Assembly: GCF_020686945.1 (NCBI RefSeq)
Contig: NZ_JAJEPR010000018.1
Span: 1-64,000 of the forward strand
Direction: 5' to 3'
DNA length: 64,000 nt
From: Limivivens faecihominis
GTDB taxonomy: Bacteria > Bacillota > Clostridia > Lachnospirales > Lachnospiraceae
The position numbers were made by a program, and so were the translations under genes. Of this stretch, positions 24,040 through 33,012 are shown piece by piece. Every line of letters starts with the position of its first letter. The first letter of the stretch is position 1. A model generated the notes under the pieces. The model saw only the letters and a program-made list of their open reading frames with translations. It searched no databases and was not told the DNA's origin.

Positions 24040-25323
24040 ATGAAAAACAAAATGGTAAAAGCTCTGGCAATCATGATGAGTGTATCCACCATCACAATGA
24101 TGGGTTCCGCAAGCGTATATGCTTCCGAGACTGAGACCGAGACAGCCACTGAGGCTGTAACAGAAGCAGCAACCGAGGCTGTAACAGAGACAGCAACCGA
24201 AGCAGCATCTGAGGATGCCACTGAGGCAGGCTCTGAGAGCGACGATCAGGCAGCAGCTGATAATGTAGCAGCTCTGATCGATAAGATCTATGTTCAGGAG
24301 AGAACCGATACCACCGATGCAGACTGTACCGCAGCCAAAGAAGCATGGGATCAGCTGACCGATGCTCAGAAAGAGCTGGTTGAAGGTGAAGAGGCAAGCC
24401 CGGAGTATTTCGGACGTGACACCGGCGACGCTTCCAAAGACGATCCCCGCAACGGCGATGAGATCGGTGACAACGAGCTTCTGGTAGTAAGCTTTGGTAC
24501 TTCCTTCAACGACAGCCGCGCAGAGGATATCAAGGGCATCGAGGATGCTCTGCAGGAAGCATATCCGGACTGGTCTGTAAGAAGAGCATTCACTGCTCAG
24601 ATCATCATCAACCATGTACAGGCAAGAGATGACGAGAAGATCGATAATATGGATCAGGCTCTTCAGCGTGCCGTTGACAATGGCGTTAAAAACCTGGTGG
24701 TACAGCCGACTCATCTGATGCACGGCGCTGAGTACGACGAGATGGTAGAAGCGATCGACGGTTACAAAGATAAATTTGAGTCCGTAGCCATCGCAGAGCC
24801 GATGCTGGGCGAGGTAGGCGACGACGCTACCGTTATCAATGACGACAAGAAGGCAGTTGCCCAGGCGATCACCGATGAAGCTGTAAAAGCAGCCGGTTAT
24901 GACAGCATGGAAGCAGCAGCTGAGGATGGAACTGCATTTGTATTTATGGGTCATGGTACTTCCCATACTGCAAATGTAACCTATGATCAGATGCAGACCC
25001 AGATGGAAGAGCTTGGATTCACCAATGCTTTCATCGGTACGGTAGAGGGTAAGCCGGAAGATACCGCTTGTGAAGAGGTTATCAAGAAGGCTCAGGATGC
25101 AGGCTTCAAGAAAGTTGTTCTTCGTCCGCTGATGGTTGTAGCTGGTGACCACGCTAACAACGATATGGCAGGCGATGATGAGGATTCCTGGAAGAGCCAG
25201 TTCGAGGCTTCCGGAGCATTTGACAGCGTTGACTGCCAGATCGAAGGACTGGGAAGAATCGATGCTGTTGAGCAGATTTATGTAGAGCATACAAAAGAAG
25301 CTATCGATTCTATCGCAAAATAA
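24040..25323 (+). CDS. cbiK: Exported CbiK-type cobaltochelatase
   Basis: Class II chelatase of the CbiK family that normally inserts Co2+ into sirohydrochlorin. It carries a signal peptide (cut near YA-SE, residue 28), a Thr/Glu-rich low-complexity linker (29-65), and a helical module (about 70-112) before the chelatase fold, which begins near residue 147 at LLVVSFGTS. Candidate metal-handling residues are H192 (IINHVQ), H305 and H309 (MGHGTSH) and H371 (GDHANND). Export places it at the cell surface, so it may exchange metals on external tetrapyrroles instead of serving de novo B12 synthesis. Total 427 residues; AAGGAGG precedes ATG 24040. It heads a riboswitch-controlled operon. Confidence 0.9.
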   Translation: MKNKMVKALAIMMSVSTITMMGSASVYASETETETATEAVTEAATEAVTETATEAASEDATEAGSESDDQAAADNVAALIDKIYVQERTDTTDADCTAAKEAWDQLTDAQKELVEGEEASPEYFGRDTGDASKDDPRNGDEIGDNELLVVSFGTSFNDSRAEDIKGIEDALQEAYPDWSVRRAFTAQIIINHVQARDDEKIDNMDQALQRAVDNGVKNLVVQPTHLMHGAEYDEMVEAIDGYKDKFESVAIAEPMLGEVGDDATVINDDKKAVAQAITDEAVKAAGYDSMEAAAEDGTAFVFMGHGTSHTANVTYDQMQTQMEELGFTNAFIGTVEGKPEDTACEEVIKKAQDAGFKKVVLRPLMVVAGDHANNDMAGDDEDSWKSQFEASGAFDSVDCQIEGLGRIDAVEQIYVEHTKEAIDSIAK

Positions 25324-25387
25324 TCAATAAAGCGGACATTCGCAATCCGCTTTTGCGACTGCGTTCAAACAAAAGGATAAATCTCAG

Positions 25388-25420
25388 CTGCCCGGAATGT
25401 TTTCAAAGACATCCGGGCAG
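25388..25420 (+). terminator. Intercistronic hairpin between cbiK and the next gene
   Basis: CTGCCCGGA (25388-25396) pairs with TCCGGGCAG (25412-25420). Only a mixed TTGTTGT stretch follows, so it probably trims or attenuates the message instead of ending it. Confidence 0.6.
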
Positions 25421-25447
25421 TTGTTGTAAAAGAGGAGGAAATTGATT

Positions 25448-26338
25448 ATGAAACGTTCCATGACATTCTTTTTATCACTGATCTGTGCTACTGCCATGAT
25501 GGCAGCTCCTGTGGCAATGGCAGCAGAGACCGAAACCGAGACAGCTGTTACCGAGATGGTATCTGAGGCTGAGACGGAGACCGGCAGCGAGACCGAAACC
25601 GAGGCAGAGGGCGTTCTGGAGGATGGCACCTACACCGCAGAGTTTGATACGGACAGCTCCATGTTCCATGTCAATGAGGCAAATGACGGAAAAGGCGTTC
25701 TGACGGTAAAAGACGGTGAGATGACCATTCACATATCTTTAAGCGGCAAAGGCTTCCTGAATCTTTTCATGGGAACCTCCGAGGATGCGAAAAAAGACGG
25801 CGCAGAGCTTCTGGAGCCGACCACAGATACCGTAACCTATAAAGACGGAACTTCTGAGGAGGTTTATGGCTTCGATATCCCGGTGCCGGCCATTGATGAA
25901 GAGTTTACCGTGGCAGCCATCGGCAAAAAAGGCAAATGGTACGACCACAAAGTCAGCGTCAAGAATCCGGTGAAAGAGGACGGCGCAGAGAAAAAGACCG
26001 TTGCTGATCTGAATCTGGAGGATGGCGATTACACGACAGAGGTAACTCTGGAGGGCGGAAGCGGCAGAGCAACCGTAGATTCTCCGGCAGCCATTACGAT
26101 CAAAGACGGCGAGGCAACTGCAACCATCGTATGGAGCAGCCCGAACTATGATTATATGCTGGTAGACGGTGAGAAATACGAGCCGGTAAACACCGAGGGA
26201 AATTCTACTTTTGAGATCCCGGTAGATGGCTTCGATTATCCGATGGAAGTCGTTGGAGATACCGTAGCTATGAGCGAGCCTCACGAGATCGAGTACACCC
26301 TGCAGTTTGATTCTTCTACTATGGAAAAGGCAGAATAA
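25448..26338 (+). CDS. Exported two-module beta-rich protein, NEAT-like
   Basis: Secreted protein of 296 residues: signal peptide (to about VAMA-AE), a Glu/Thr-rich linker like that of the upstream CbiK, then two beta-rich modules (about 58-170 and 182-288). Module 2 has the strand order and the SSPNYDYM and HEIEYTLQF segments that recall haem-binding NEAT domains, but I do not see a diagnostic motif, so the assignment is tentative. Sharing a linker type, an operon and a B12 riboswitch with the chelatase suggests it presents a tetrapyrrole at the surface. The ATG at 25448 is preferred to a TTG six bases earlier because of spacing from AGGAGG. Confidence 0.75.
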   Translation: MKRSMTFFLSLICATAMMAAPVAMAAETETETAVTEMVSEAETETGSETETEAEGVLEDGTYTAEFDTDSSMFHVNEANDGKGVLTVKDGEMTIHISLSGKGFLNLFMGTSEDAKKDGAELLEPTTDTVTYKDGTSEEVYGFDIPVPAIDEEFTVAAIGKKGKWYDHKVSVKNPVKEDGAEKKTVADLNLEDGDYTTEVTLEGGSGRATVDSPAAITIKDGEATATIVWSSPNYDYMLVDGEKYEPVNTEGNSTFEIPVDGFDYPMEVVGDTVAMSEPHEIEYTLQFDSSTMEKAE

Positions 26339-26340
26339 AA

Positions 26341-27525
26341 ATGAAAAAAAGAACAGGATGGCTTCTGAACGCAGTCCTGGGGTTTTCTGTGATCTTTTCT
26401 TCTTCGGCAGCGCTGGTTCCCATCCGGAGCTTCGCAGCCGAAGAAACCAGTGAGACGGCCGGAGCTGACACTGCGAAGGAGGATCTGGCAGGACTCAAAT
26501 ATGACCACAGTCTGGAGCTTCAGTATGCGGATCAGTTTGCCGTGGATTATTATGAGGGCGATTATGCCCTGATTACGATTGAAGGCGGCGACCAGTTTCT
26601 TCTGGTGCCTGAGGGAAAAGAAGCGCCGGACGGTCTGGATGCGGATATCACCGTGATCCATCAGCCTCTGGAAAATATCTACCTGGTGGCAACTTCCACG
26701 ATGGACTTTTTCCGAGCTCTGGACGGACTTGGCAGCATCAGTCTTTCCGGAACGAAAGCGGATGGCTGGTATATCGACGAGGCGAAGCAGGCTCTGGAGG
26801 ATGGTTCCATTGTTTTCGCCGGAAAATACAGTGCGCCGGATTATGAGCTGATCCTGTCAAAAAACTGTGATCTGGCTTTGGAATCCACGATGATCTACCA
26901 TAATCCCGAAGTAAAAGAAAAACTCGAAGAGTTTGGCATTCCGGTTCTGGTGGAACATTCCAGTTATGAGAGTCACCCCTTAGGCCGGACCGAGTGGGTG
27001 AAACTTTACGGCGTCCTGCTGGATAAAGAAGAGGAAGCAGAGGCGGTTTTTGAGGAGCAGGCAGAGAAGCTCAACTCTATCAAAGACAGCGAGAACACGG
27101 GAAAAACCGTGGCCTTTTTCTATATCAATTCCATGGGCTCTGCCAACGTGCGGAAATCCAATGATTATGTGTCGAAAATGATCGAGCTGGCCGGTGGAAA
27201 GTATATTTTCAACGATCTGGGCACCGATGAGGAAGGCCTTTCCACGATGAACATGGGAATGGAAGATTTCTATGCGGGAGCCAAGGATGCGGATTATATC
27301 ATTTATAACAGTACCATTGACGGCGAGCTGGGTTCTCTGGACGAGCTGCTGAAAAAGAGTACGCTTCTCAAGGATTTCAAGGCGGTCAAAGAGGGAAACG
27401 TCTGGTGCCTGACCAAGAGTATGTTCCAGGAAACGACCTGTCTTGGTGATGTCATCATGGATATCCACCGGATGCTGACGGAGGACGATCCCGAAGGGCT
27501 CACCTACCTGTATCGATTGGAGTAA
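26341..27525 (+). CDS. FecB/BtuF-type substrate-binding protein
   Basis: Periplasmic-binding-protein class III fold, 394 residues, expected to bind a siderophore, haem or corrinoid. It has a signal peptide (cleavage near SFA-AE) but no lipobox cysteine. The fold is signalled by VKEKLEEFGIPVLVEHSSYESHPLGRTEWVKLYGVLLDK-like order: a helix-strand turn followed by a glycine-containing helix typical of BtuF proteins. It starts 2 bp after the upstream stop. Permease and ATPase genes follow directly. Confidence 0.9.
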   Translation: MKKRTGWLLNAVLGFSVIFSSSAALVPIRSFAAEETSETAGADTAKEDLAGLKYDHSLELQYADQFAVDYYEGDYALITIEGGDQFLLVPEGKEAPDGLDADITVIHQPLENIYLVATSTMDFFRALDGLGSISLSGTKADGWYIDEAKQALEDGSIVFAGKYSAPDYELILSKNCDLALESTMIYHNPEVKEKLEEFGIPVLVEHSSYESHPLGRTEWVKLYGVLLDKEEEAEAVFEEQAEKLNSIKDSENTGKTVAFFYINSMGSANVRKSNDYVSKMIELAGGKYIFNDLGTDEEGLSTMNMGMEDFYAGAKDADYIIYNSTIDGELGSLDELLKKSTLLKDFKAVKEGNVWCLTKSMFQETTCLGDVIMDIHRMLTEDDPEGLTYLYRLE

Positions 27526-27526
27526 T

Positions 27527-28540
27527 ATGGAAAAAAGAGGAAAAATCCGTTATATTTTTTCATTTGTTACCCTGACAGTGCTTTTAGGAGCACTGATTTT
27601 CTGGAATATCAACGCCGGCAGCGTCTCCGTGAGTCTGGGTGAGGTCTTCTCTATCCTTTTTCAGAAGGGAGGAGATGAGACGGCCAGAAATATCATCTGG
27701 TCCATCCGTCTTCCGAGAATCCTGGCGGCGCTGATCCTGGGTGGAGCTCTGTCCGTATCAGGTTTCCTGCTCCAGACCTTCTTCAACAACCCTATTGCGG
27801 GGCCGTTTGTCCTGGGAATCTCGTCGGGAGCCAAGCTGACGGTCGCCCTGACGATGATCTTTCTTCTGGGAAAAGGCCTGACCGCGGGTTCCGCGGTGAT
27901 GATTATGGCGGCTTTCGTGGGTTCGCTGATTTCCATGGGATTTGTGCTTCTGGTCTCCAGAAAGGTCCGGAATATGTCGATGCTGGTCATCTGCGGCGTT
28001 ATGATCGGTTATATCTGCTCCGCTGTGACGGATTTTGTCGTAACGTTCGCTGACGATTCCAACATCATCAACCTGCATAACTGGTCTCAGGGAAGCTTTT
28101 CCGGTATGAACTGGGACAATGTGGCTCTCATGGCTGTGGTGGTTTTTGTGGCGCTGGGGCTGGCATTTTTCCTTTCCAAACCCATGAGCGCTTACCAGCT
28201 GGGGGAGGCTTACGCGAGAAATATGGGCGTGAATATCAGTCGGTTCCGGGTGGAACTGATCCTGCTTTCCAGCGTGCTTTCCGCCTGCGTGACGGCTTTT
28301 GCAGGTCCGATCTCCTTTGTGGGAATTGCAGTGCCGCAGCTGATGAAGAGTCTTCTGAAAACGGCGAAACCGATTCTGGTGATTCCGGCCTGTTTCCTGG
28401 GCGGAGCAGTGTTCTGCCTCTTCTGTGACCTCATTGCCAGAACCGTTTTTGCGCCCACGGAGCTCAGTATCAGTTCGGTGACGGCAGTCTTCGGAGCACC
28501 GGTGGTGATCTATGTCATGATAAACCGGAAGCGGGGGTAA
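27527..28540 (+). CDS. FecCD/BtuC-family ABC permease
   Basis: Membrane permease of 337 residues with about nine or ten helices. Family motifs: RLPRILAALILGGALSVSG near residue 61, NPIAGPFVLGISSGA, and the C-terminal GPISFVGIAVPQLM that contacts the ATPase. It should be the transmembrane subunit for the importer of the riboswitch operon. It begins 1 bp after the binding-protein stop. Confidence 0.94.
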   Translation: MEKRGKIRYIFSFVTLTVLLGALIFWNINAGSVSVSLGEVFSILFQKGGDETARNIIWSIRLPRILAALILGGALSVSGFLLQTFFNNPIAGPFVLGISSGAKLTVALTMIFLLGKGLTAGSAVMIMAAFVGSLISMGFVLLVSRKVRNMSMLVICGVMIGYICSAVTDFVVTFADDSNIINLHNWSQGSFSGMNWDNVALMAVVVFVALGLAFFLSKPMSAYQLGEAYARNMGVNISRFRVELILLSSVLSACVTAFAGPISFVGIAVPQLMKSLLKTAKPILVIPACFLGGAVFCLFCDLIARTVFAPTELSISSVTAVFGAPVVIYVMINRKRG

Positions 28541-28543
28541 GCC

Positions 28544-29641
28544 ATGGAGAAAAGTTTTATTTATACGGAAAATATGACCGTGGGTTACGATGGAAAAGCG
28601 CTTATCCGGGATATCCGGCTTTCGCTGGAGAAAGGCCAGATCCTAACGCTCATCGGCCCCAACGGTGCGGGAAAATCCACGATTTTGAAGAGTATTATCC
28701 GTCAGCTGAAGCTGGTGGATGGAGCCGTTTTTCTAGATCAGAAATCCATGGAAAAAATGACGGATAAGGAGATTTCCAGGAAGCTTGCGGTAGTTATGAC
28801 GGGCCGGATGCAGCCGGAACTCATGACCTGCGAGGATATTGTGGGAACGGGACGTTACCCCTATACGGGTGTTCTTGGCATTCTTTCTGCGGAAGATCAC
28901 GAAAAAGTGCGCGCAGCCATGGAGCTGGTTCATGCCTGGGATCTGAAGGACCGGGATTTTTCGGCGGTCAGCGATGGCCAGCGCCAGCGAATCCTTTTGG
29001 CCCGGGCCATCTGTCAGGAGCCGGAGGTCATCGTTCTGGACGAGCCGACTTCTTTCCTGGATATCCGCCACAAACTGGAACTTCTCTCTATTTTAAAGGA
29101 GATGGTCCGGGAAAAACATATGGCGGTGCTCATGTCTTTGCATGAGCTGGATCTGGCCCAGAAGGTGTCAGATCTGGTGATCTGCGTTCACGGCGACCGA
29201 ATTGAGCGCTGCGGCGTTCCAGAGGAGATCTTTACCGATGAGTATATCCGTCACCTTTACGGGGTGACGGCGGGAAGCTATAACGCATCCTTTGGCTGCC
29301 TGGAAATGGAGCCTGCCAAAGGAAAGCCGGAGGTCTTTGTGATCGCCGGTGGCGGCAGCGGAATCCCGGTATTTCGAAAGCTCCAGCGTCAGGGCGTTCC
29401 TTTTGCTGTGGGTGTCCTTCAGGAAAATGACGTGGACTATCAGGTAGCGAAGGCGCTGGCAGCGAAGGTCGTGACGGAAAAGCCCTTTGAGGAGATCTCG
29501 GAGGAGCGCTATCAGGAGGCCAGAGAGCTGATGCGAAGCTGCAAAAAAGTGATTCTGGCGGTTTCCGGTTTCGGCACGATGAACCGGCGAAACGAGGAGC
29601 TGAAAAACGAAGCCGAGAGTTTAGGGATTTTGGAAAAATAA
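28544..29641 (+). CDS. FecE/BtuD-type ABC ATPase with C-terminal extension
   Basis: ATP-binding subunit of 365 residues. Walker A is GPNGAGKST, the signature is VSDGQRQR rather than LSGGQ, and Walker B is VIVLDEPTS. After the normal ABC domain (about 1-255) comes an extension of about 105 residues starting near PEVFVIAGGGSGIPV that looks like a small Rossmann-like domain. Its role is unknown; it could sense a ligand or the redox state. The gene ends the operon, with a terminator at 29651. Confidence 0.92.
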   Translation: MEKSFIYTENMTVGYDGKALIRDIRLSLEKGQILTLIGPNGAGKSTILKSIIRQLKLVDGAVFLDQKSMEKMTDKEISRKLAVVMTGRMQPELMTCEDIVGTGRYPYTGVLGILSAEDHEKVRAAMELVHAWDLKDRDFSAVSDGQRQRILLARAICQEPEVIVLDEPTSFLDIRHKLELLSILKEMVREKHMAVLMSLHELDLAQKVSDLVICVHGDRIERCGVPEEIFTDEYIRHLYGVTAGSYNASFGCLEMEPAKGKPEVFVIAGGGSGIPVFRKLQRQGVPFAVGVLQENDVDYQVAKALAAKVVTEKPFEEISEERYQEARELMRSCKKVILAVSGFGTMNRRNEELKNEAESLGILEK

Positions 29642-29650
29642 ACTGAATTT

Positions 29651-29687
29651 CGGGCGGTGGAAGTGAGAACTTCTGCCGTCCGTTTTT
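29651..29687 (+). terminator. Terminator of the riboswitch operon
   Basis: GGGCGGTGGAAGT pairs with AACTTCTGCCGTCC with small mismatches, followed by five Ts. Confidence 0.8.
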
Positions 29688-29809
29688 GGTTGTGACGACC
29701 GCCAATCAGACACAAAAAGTGATGGATGTTTTATAGACAAGCATGGCAGCGGGATGGTATGATGCAGGTATCAACTACGGCAGTAATTGTGCGGAAATGG
29801 AGGATGAAA

Positions 29810-31498
29810 ATGAATTTTAAAGCGGTAAACGTATCACCTATGGAAAAAGTATTTCCAACGGCGGCCCCGTCCGAGGAGGGAGCAAGAGAGAAACTCAGCG
29901 GCTTAAGAGGGGAGATCGTCTCTTTTCAGCTCGCCTACTATGCGGAATCCCAGGGCTTTGCGAGAGCAGAAGCGGAAGTGGTTTCACCGATTCGGGCAAA
30001 TGTAAAGCTTCGGAAGGTAGCGCTGGTTCCCTGTGAATATCCCTGCGGCCCTATTGTGGATGAGGACTATCTCACAACTGCGCCGGGGCTTTATCCGGAC
30101 CGGCTGGAAGTGCTGGAAAAAGTCTCTGACGAAGAAAAAGATGTTTATAAAGACGTTCCTCTGATTCATGGCCAGTGGAGAAGCCTCTGGATCGATGTGG
30201 AGATTCCGGAGGATATGGAAGCAGGCGAGTATCCGGTGACAATCCGCCTCATTCATAAAGGGGAGGTTCTGACGGAAAAAAACGTCTCTCTGGAGGTCAT
30301 CGGAGCTGTGCTTCCGGCCATGAAGGTTCCGCATACGGAGTGGTTCCACAGCGACTGTCTCGCTAATTATTATGGCGAGGAGGTTTTCTCTGAGGAATAC
30401 TGGAGAATCGTGGAAAACTTCGTAAAGACAGCAGTGAAGCATCGTTACAACATGCTTCTGACCCCGATCTTTACGCCGCCTCTTGATACGGCTGTGGGCG
30501 GAGAGCGGCGGACCGTCCAGCTGGTGGATGTGACCGTTCAGGCAGATGGAAGCTATGCGTTTGGCTTTGAAAAACTGGATCGCTGGGTGGAAATGGGAAA
30601 ACGCTGCGGCATCCGTTTCTTTGAGCTGTCTCATCTCTTTACCCAGTGGGGAGCGACTGCTGCGCCGAAGATTATGGCGGAAAAAGACGGAACCTGTCAG
30701 CAGATTTTTGGCTGGGATACTGATGCTTCCGGGGAAGAATACCGGACATTTCTGCATGCTTTCCTGACTGCTCTGAAACTGGAGCTTGCAAAACTTGGTA
30801 TCGAGAAAGAAACTTATTTTCATGTTTCTGACGAGCCTTCCATGGAGCAGATCAATTCCTATCGGGATGCGAAAAAAGCGGTGGAGAAGGATCTCGAAGG
30901 CTACGGAATGTTTGACGCCCTGTCCGATTATGGTTTCTATGAGCAGGGGCTGGTTCAGCAGCCGGTCTGCGGCCTGAACCACATCGCGCCTTTCCTGAAG
31001 GCCAGAGCGGAGGGTAAAGGACCGGAAAAGCTCTGGGGCTATTACTGCGTGGGTCAGCCGGAAAAAGTGACAAACCGTTTCATTGTGCAGCCGGGCTACC
31101 GTACCAGAGTTCTTGGGGCTCAGATGTACAAATATGAGCTGGCCGGTTTCCTGCAGTGGGGCTATAACTTCTACAACTCAGCCTTTTCTCTGCACCCCAT
31201 TGATCCCTACCGCTGTACAGACGCGGACGGAGCTTTCCCGTCAGGCGATCCCTTCATCGTCTACCCGGGAAAAGACGGCGCTCCGGAGGAGAGTCAGCGT
31301 CTCATGCTCATGGATGAGGCCATGTCCGACCTCTGCGCCATGAACCTCCTCGAAGGTCTCTGCGGCCGGGAAGCAGTTCTCGCCTGCCTGGAACCCGATG
31401 GAGAGGAAATTCTCACTATCGAGGAGTACCCCAGAAACCGGGAGTATCTCACGGCAGTCCGGGAGAGAGTCAATCGGAAGATTGCGGAAAATATGTAA
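29810..31498 (+). CDS. DUF4091 protein, GH123-like glycosidase
   Basis: Protein of 562 residues with an N-terminal beta domain and a C-terminal barrel of the DUF4091 type, related to GH123 beta-N-acetylgalactosaminidases. HVSDEPS near the middle holds an adjacent Asp-Glu pair, which would serve substrate-assisted catalysis in GH123. No signal peptide is seen, so it probably works on imported sugars. The ATG at 29810 is chosen for its spacing from GGAGGA. A TATGAT box (29757-29762) may be its -10. It is flanked by terminators. Confidence 0.82.
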   Translation: MNFKAVNVSPMEKVFPTAAPSEEGAREKLSGLRGEIVSFQLAYYAESQGFARAEAEVVSPIRANVKLRKVALVPCEYPCGPIVDEDYLTTAPGLYPDRLEVLEKVSDEEKDVYKDVPLIHGQWRSLWIDVEIPEDMEAGEYPVTIRLIHKGEVLTEKNVSLEVIGAVLPAMKVPHTEWFHSDCLANYYGEEVFSEEYWRIVENFVKTAVKHRYNMLLTPIFTPPLDTAVGGERRTVQLVDVTVQADGSYAFGFEKLDRWVEMGKRCGIRFFELSHLFTQWGATAAPKIMAEKDGTCQQIFGWDTDASGEEYRTFLHAFLTALKLELAKLGIEKETYFHVSDEPSMEQINSYRDAKKAVEKDLEGYGMFDALSDYGFYEQGLVQQPVCGLNHIAPFLKARAEGKGPEKLWGYYCVGQPEKVTNRFIVQPGYRTRVLGAQMYKYELAGFLQWGYNFYNSAFSLHPIDPYRCTDADGAFPSGDPFIVYPGKDGAPEESQRLMLMDEAMSDLCAMNLLEGLCGREAVLACLEPDGEEILTIEEYPRNREYLTAVRERVNRKIAENM

Positions 31499-31506
31499 GT
31501 TCAGAC

Positions 31507-31535
31507 GGCTCCGGAAGTGTTCCGGAGCTGTTTTT
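31507..31535 (+). terminator. Terminator after the DUF4091 gene
   Basis: GGCTCCGGA (31507-31515) pairs with TCCGGAGCT, then five Ts. It could act on both strands, since a minus-strand gene ends at 31561. Confidence 0.85.
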
Positions 31536-31560
31536 GGAAAAATTGAAGTGGAAATGCGGC

Positions 31561-32910
31561 TTACTGCTTTGCTGTATAATAAGTGTTCCTTGCTTTTCCA
31601 TGTCGTACAAGCAAATTCTGTTTTAGCAATCCATTGATCAGTCTTGTAGCAGTTGAGGCGCTTACTTCAAGAAGAGAGGCTGCATTGTTTTTGGTGATCT
31701 GGTTATAATTTCTGGCATATTCAAGAATACGTTTTTCCTGACTGCTCAGAGCTGGATTGTCGTTCAGGATAAAGACAGGGGCCTCTTCTTTTGCAGGAAT
31801 GGAAGTAATTGTGGAGCCAGAATTGATATTGACATTTGGAAGTATGATTTTGAAGGTGTTTTTGGTTGTTTCAATTCTGGGTCTTGTGTTTGTACCTTCG
31901 TAAGCTTTCATGATTTTACTGATTCCGGTGCCGTAAGCTTCGATCAGCTGAAGGCGGTAAAAGATATTTGCAAGATCCGGATTCCGGCAGATTGAAATAC
32001 CGGCCAGGATATCCTCCAGCTCAATTTCAGGCATCAGGCCTCCAATAGATACAAACTCGATCCGGTCTTTGTAAAGGCTGATGAGCGCACTGGCGCTGAA
32101 GGAATACTCCCGATGTACCAGGAGGTTCAGCAGGGCCTCCCGGATGGCAATTTCAGGATAGTCCCGCACATCGACCCGGAGCAGCTTTTCTACGGTTGCA
32201 CGGGTCTGATTGCGGAAATCAATAAAATCATATACTTCATGCATCTGTTTCATCAGCGATCCGGAAAATTCCCGGCGGTCCTTAAAAATGGTCTGATCTT
32301 TTCCCTGAAAAACGGCTGCTTTGATACTGTGGACGCACTGGTCAGATAAAAGCAGAGCCAGATTGGTGTAAAGGCCGTCAGAATCAATCAGCTTTAGAGA
32401 GCGCATCTGCTGGGGACCAAACTCGACATTCCGAAGCTGAAATTCTTCTGTTGTGGCATAAAAAGTGAGATTCTGGTTTAAACTTCGCATGGCTTCAAAG
32501 TGGTCGCCATCTGTTTCTTTAATCATGCGACGGATTGCTGCATCGGTAGCGGGAACAGAAGAATATCCCTGCCGGACATACACGCCTTCTGGTCGCATTC
32601 CTTTCTTAGCAATATAATAAGGACGGTCGGTTCCACGTTGAATGTCTACGACAACAATTTTTTTCTCATTTTCATAAATCGTTTCATAGTGTAAAAACAT
32701 CGTTATATCTGGTTTGATCGTGTCACACACCATATTGCTGATCTGTAAGGCAGCATTGTCCGGATCTTCAAGACCTGCCACTGTCCCGTCATCCCGGACA
32801 CCAACATACAATTTTCCACCGTTACAATTTGCAAAAGCAATGATTTCTTTCTTGATATCATCGACAATCACTTCTTTCAATTCTACCGTTTCACTTTCCT
32901 GGAAAATCAT
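31561..32910 (-). CDS. AlbA_2/Schlafen-like ATP-binding protein with winged helix
   Basis: Protein of 449 residues. It has an N-terminal AlbA_2 (Schlafen AAA_4) domain starting at ESETVELKE with GGKLYVGVRDDG, a HATPase_c_4-like middle (about 250-370, including EALLNLLVHREYS and EAYGTGISKI), and a C-terminal winged helix. Such proteins are often annotated as putative transcriptional regulators. The start at 32910 follows AAAGGAG at 8 bp. The promoter upstream contains two GAATCGATTC palindromes, so it may control itself. Confidence 0.88.
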   Translation of the reverse strand: MIFQESETVELKEVIVDDIKKEIIAFANCNGGKLYVGVRDDGTVAGLEDPDNAALQISNMVCDTIKPDITMFLHYETIYENEKKIVVVDIQRGTDRPYYIAKKGMRPEGVYVRQGYSSVPATDAAIRRMIKETDGDHFEAMRSLNQNLTFYATTEEFQLRNVEFGPQQMRSLKLIDSDGLYTNLALLLSDQCVHSIKAAVFQGKDQTIFKDRREFSGSLMKQMHEVYDFIDFRNQTRATVEKLLRVDVRDYPEIAIREALLNLLVHREYSFSASALISLYKDRIEFVSIGGLMPEIELEDILAGISICRNPDLANIFYRLQLIEAYGTGISKIMKAYEGTNTRPRIETTKNTFKIILPNVNINSGSTITSIPAKEEAPVFILNDNPALSSQEKRILEYARNYNQITKNNAASLLEVSASTATRLINGLLKQNLLVRHGKARNTYYTAKQ

Positions 32911-32941
32911 GCAATCAGCTCCTTTGCCTCTGTTTGATTCT

Positions 32942-33000
32942 ATTTTAATGAATCGATTCAGATTTGTCAAGTAAAATTTGACACGATTTTGAATCGATTC
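32942..33000 (-). promoter_or_regulatory. Promoter with twin GAATCGATTC operators
   Basis: On the minus strand, TTGACA (32970-32965), 17 bp, TAAAAT (32947-32942). One palindrome, GAATCGATTC (32950-32959, extended to TGAATCGATTCA), sits in the spacer and a second (32991-33000) lies 41 bp upstream, about four helical turns. Confidence 0.8.
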
Positions 33001-33012
33001 TGACATGATTTT

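Noticed and set aside
24115..24240. Tandem hexamer-like repeats that might be a microsatellite or CRISPR
   Set aside because: They encode the Thr/Glu-rich linker of the exported chelatase, and no spacers of equal length are present.
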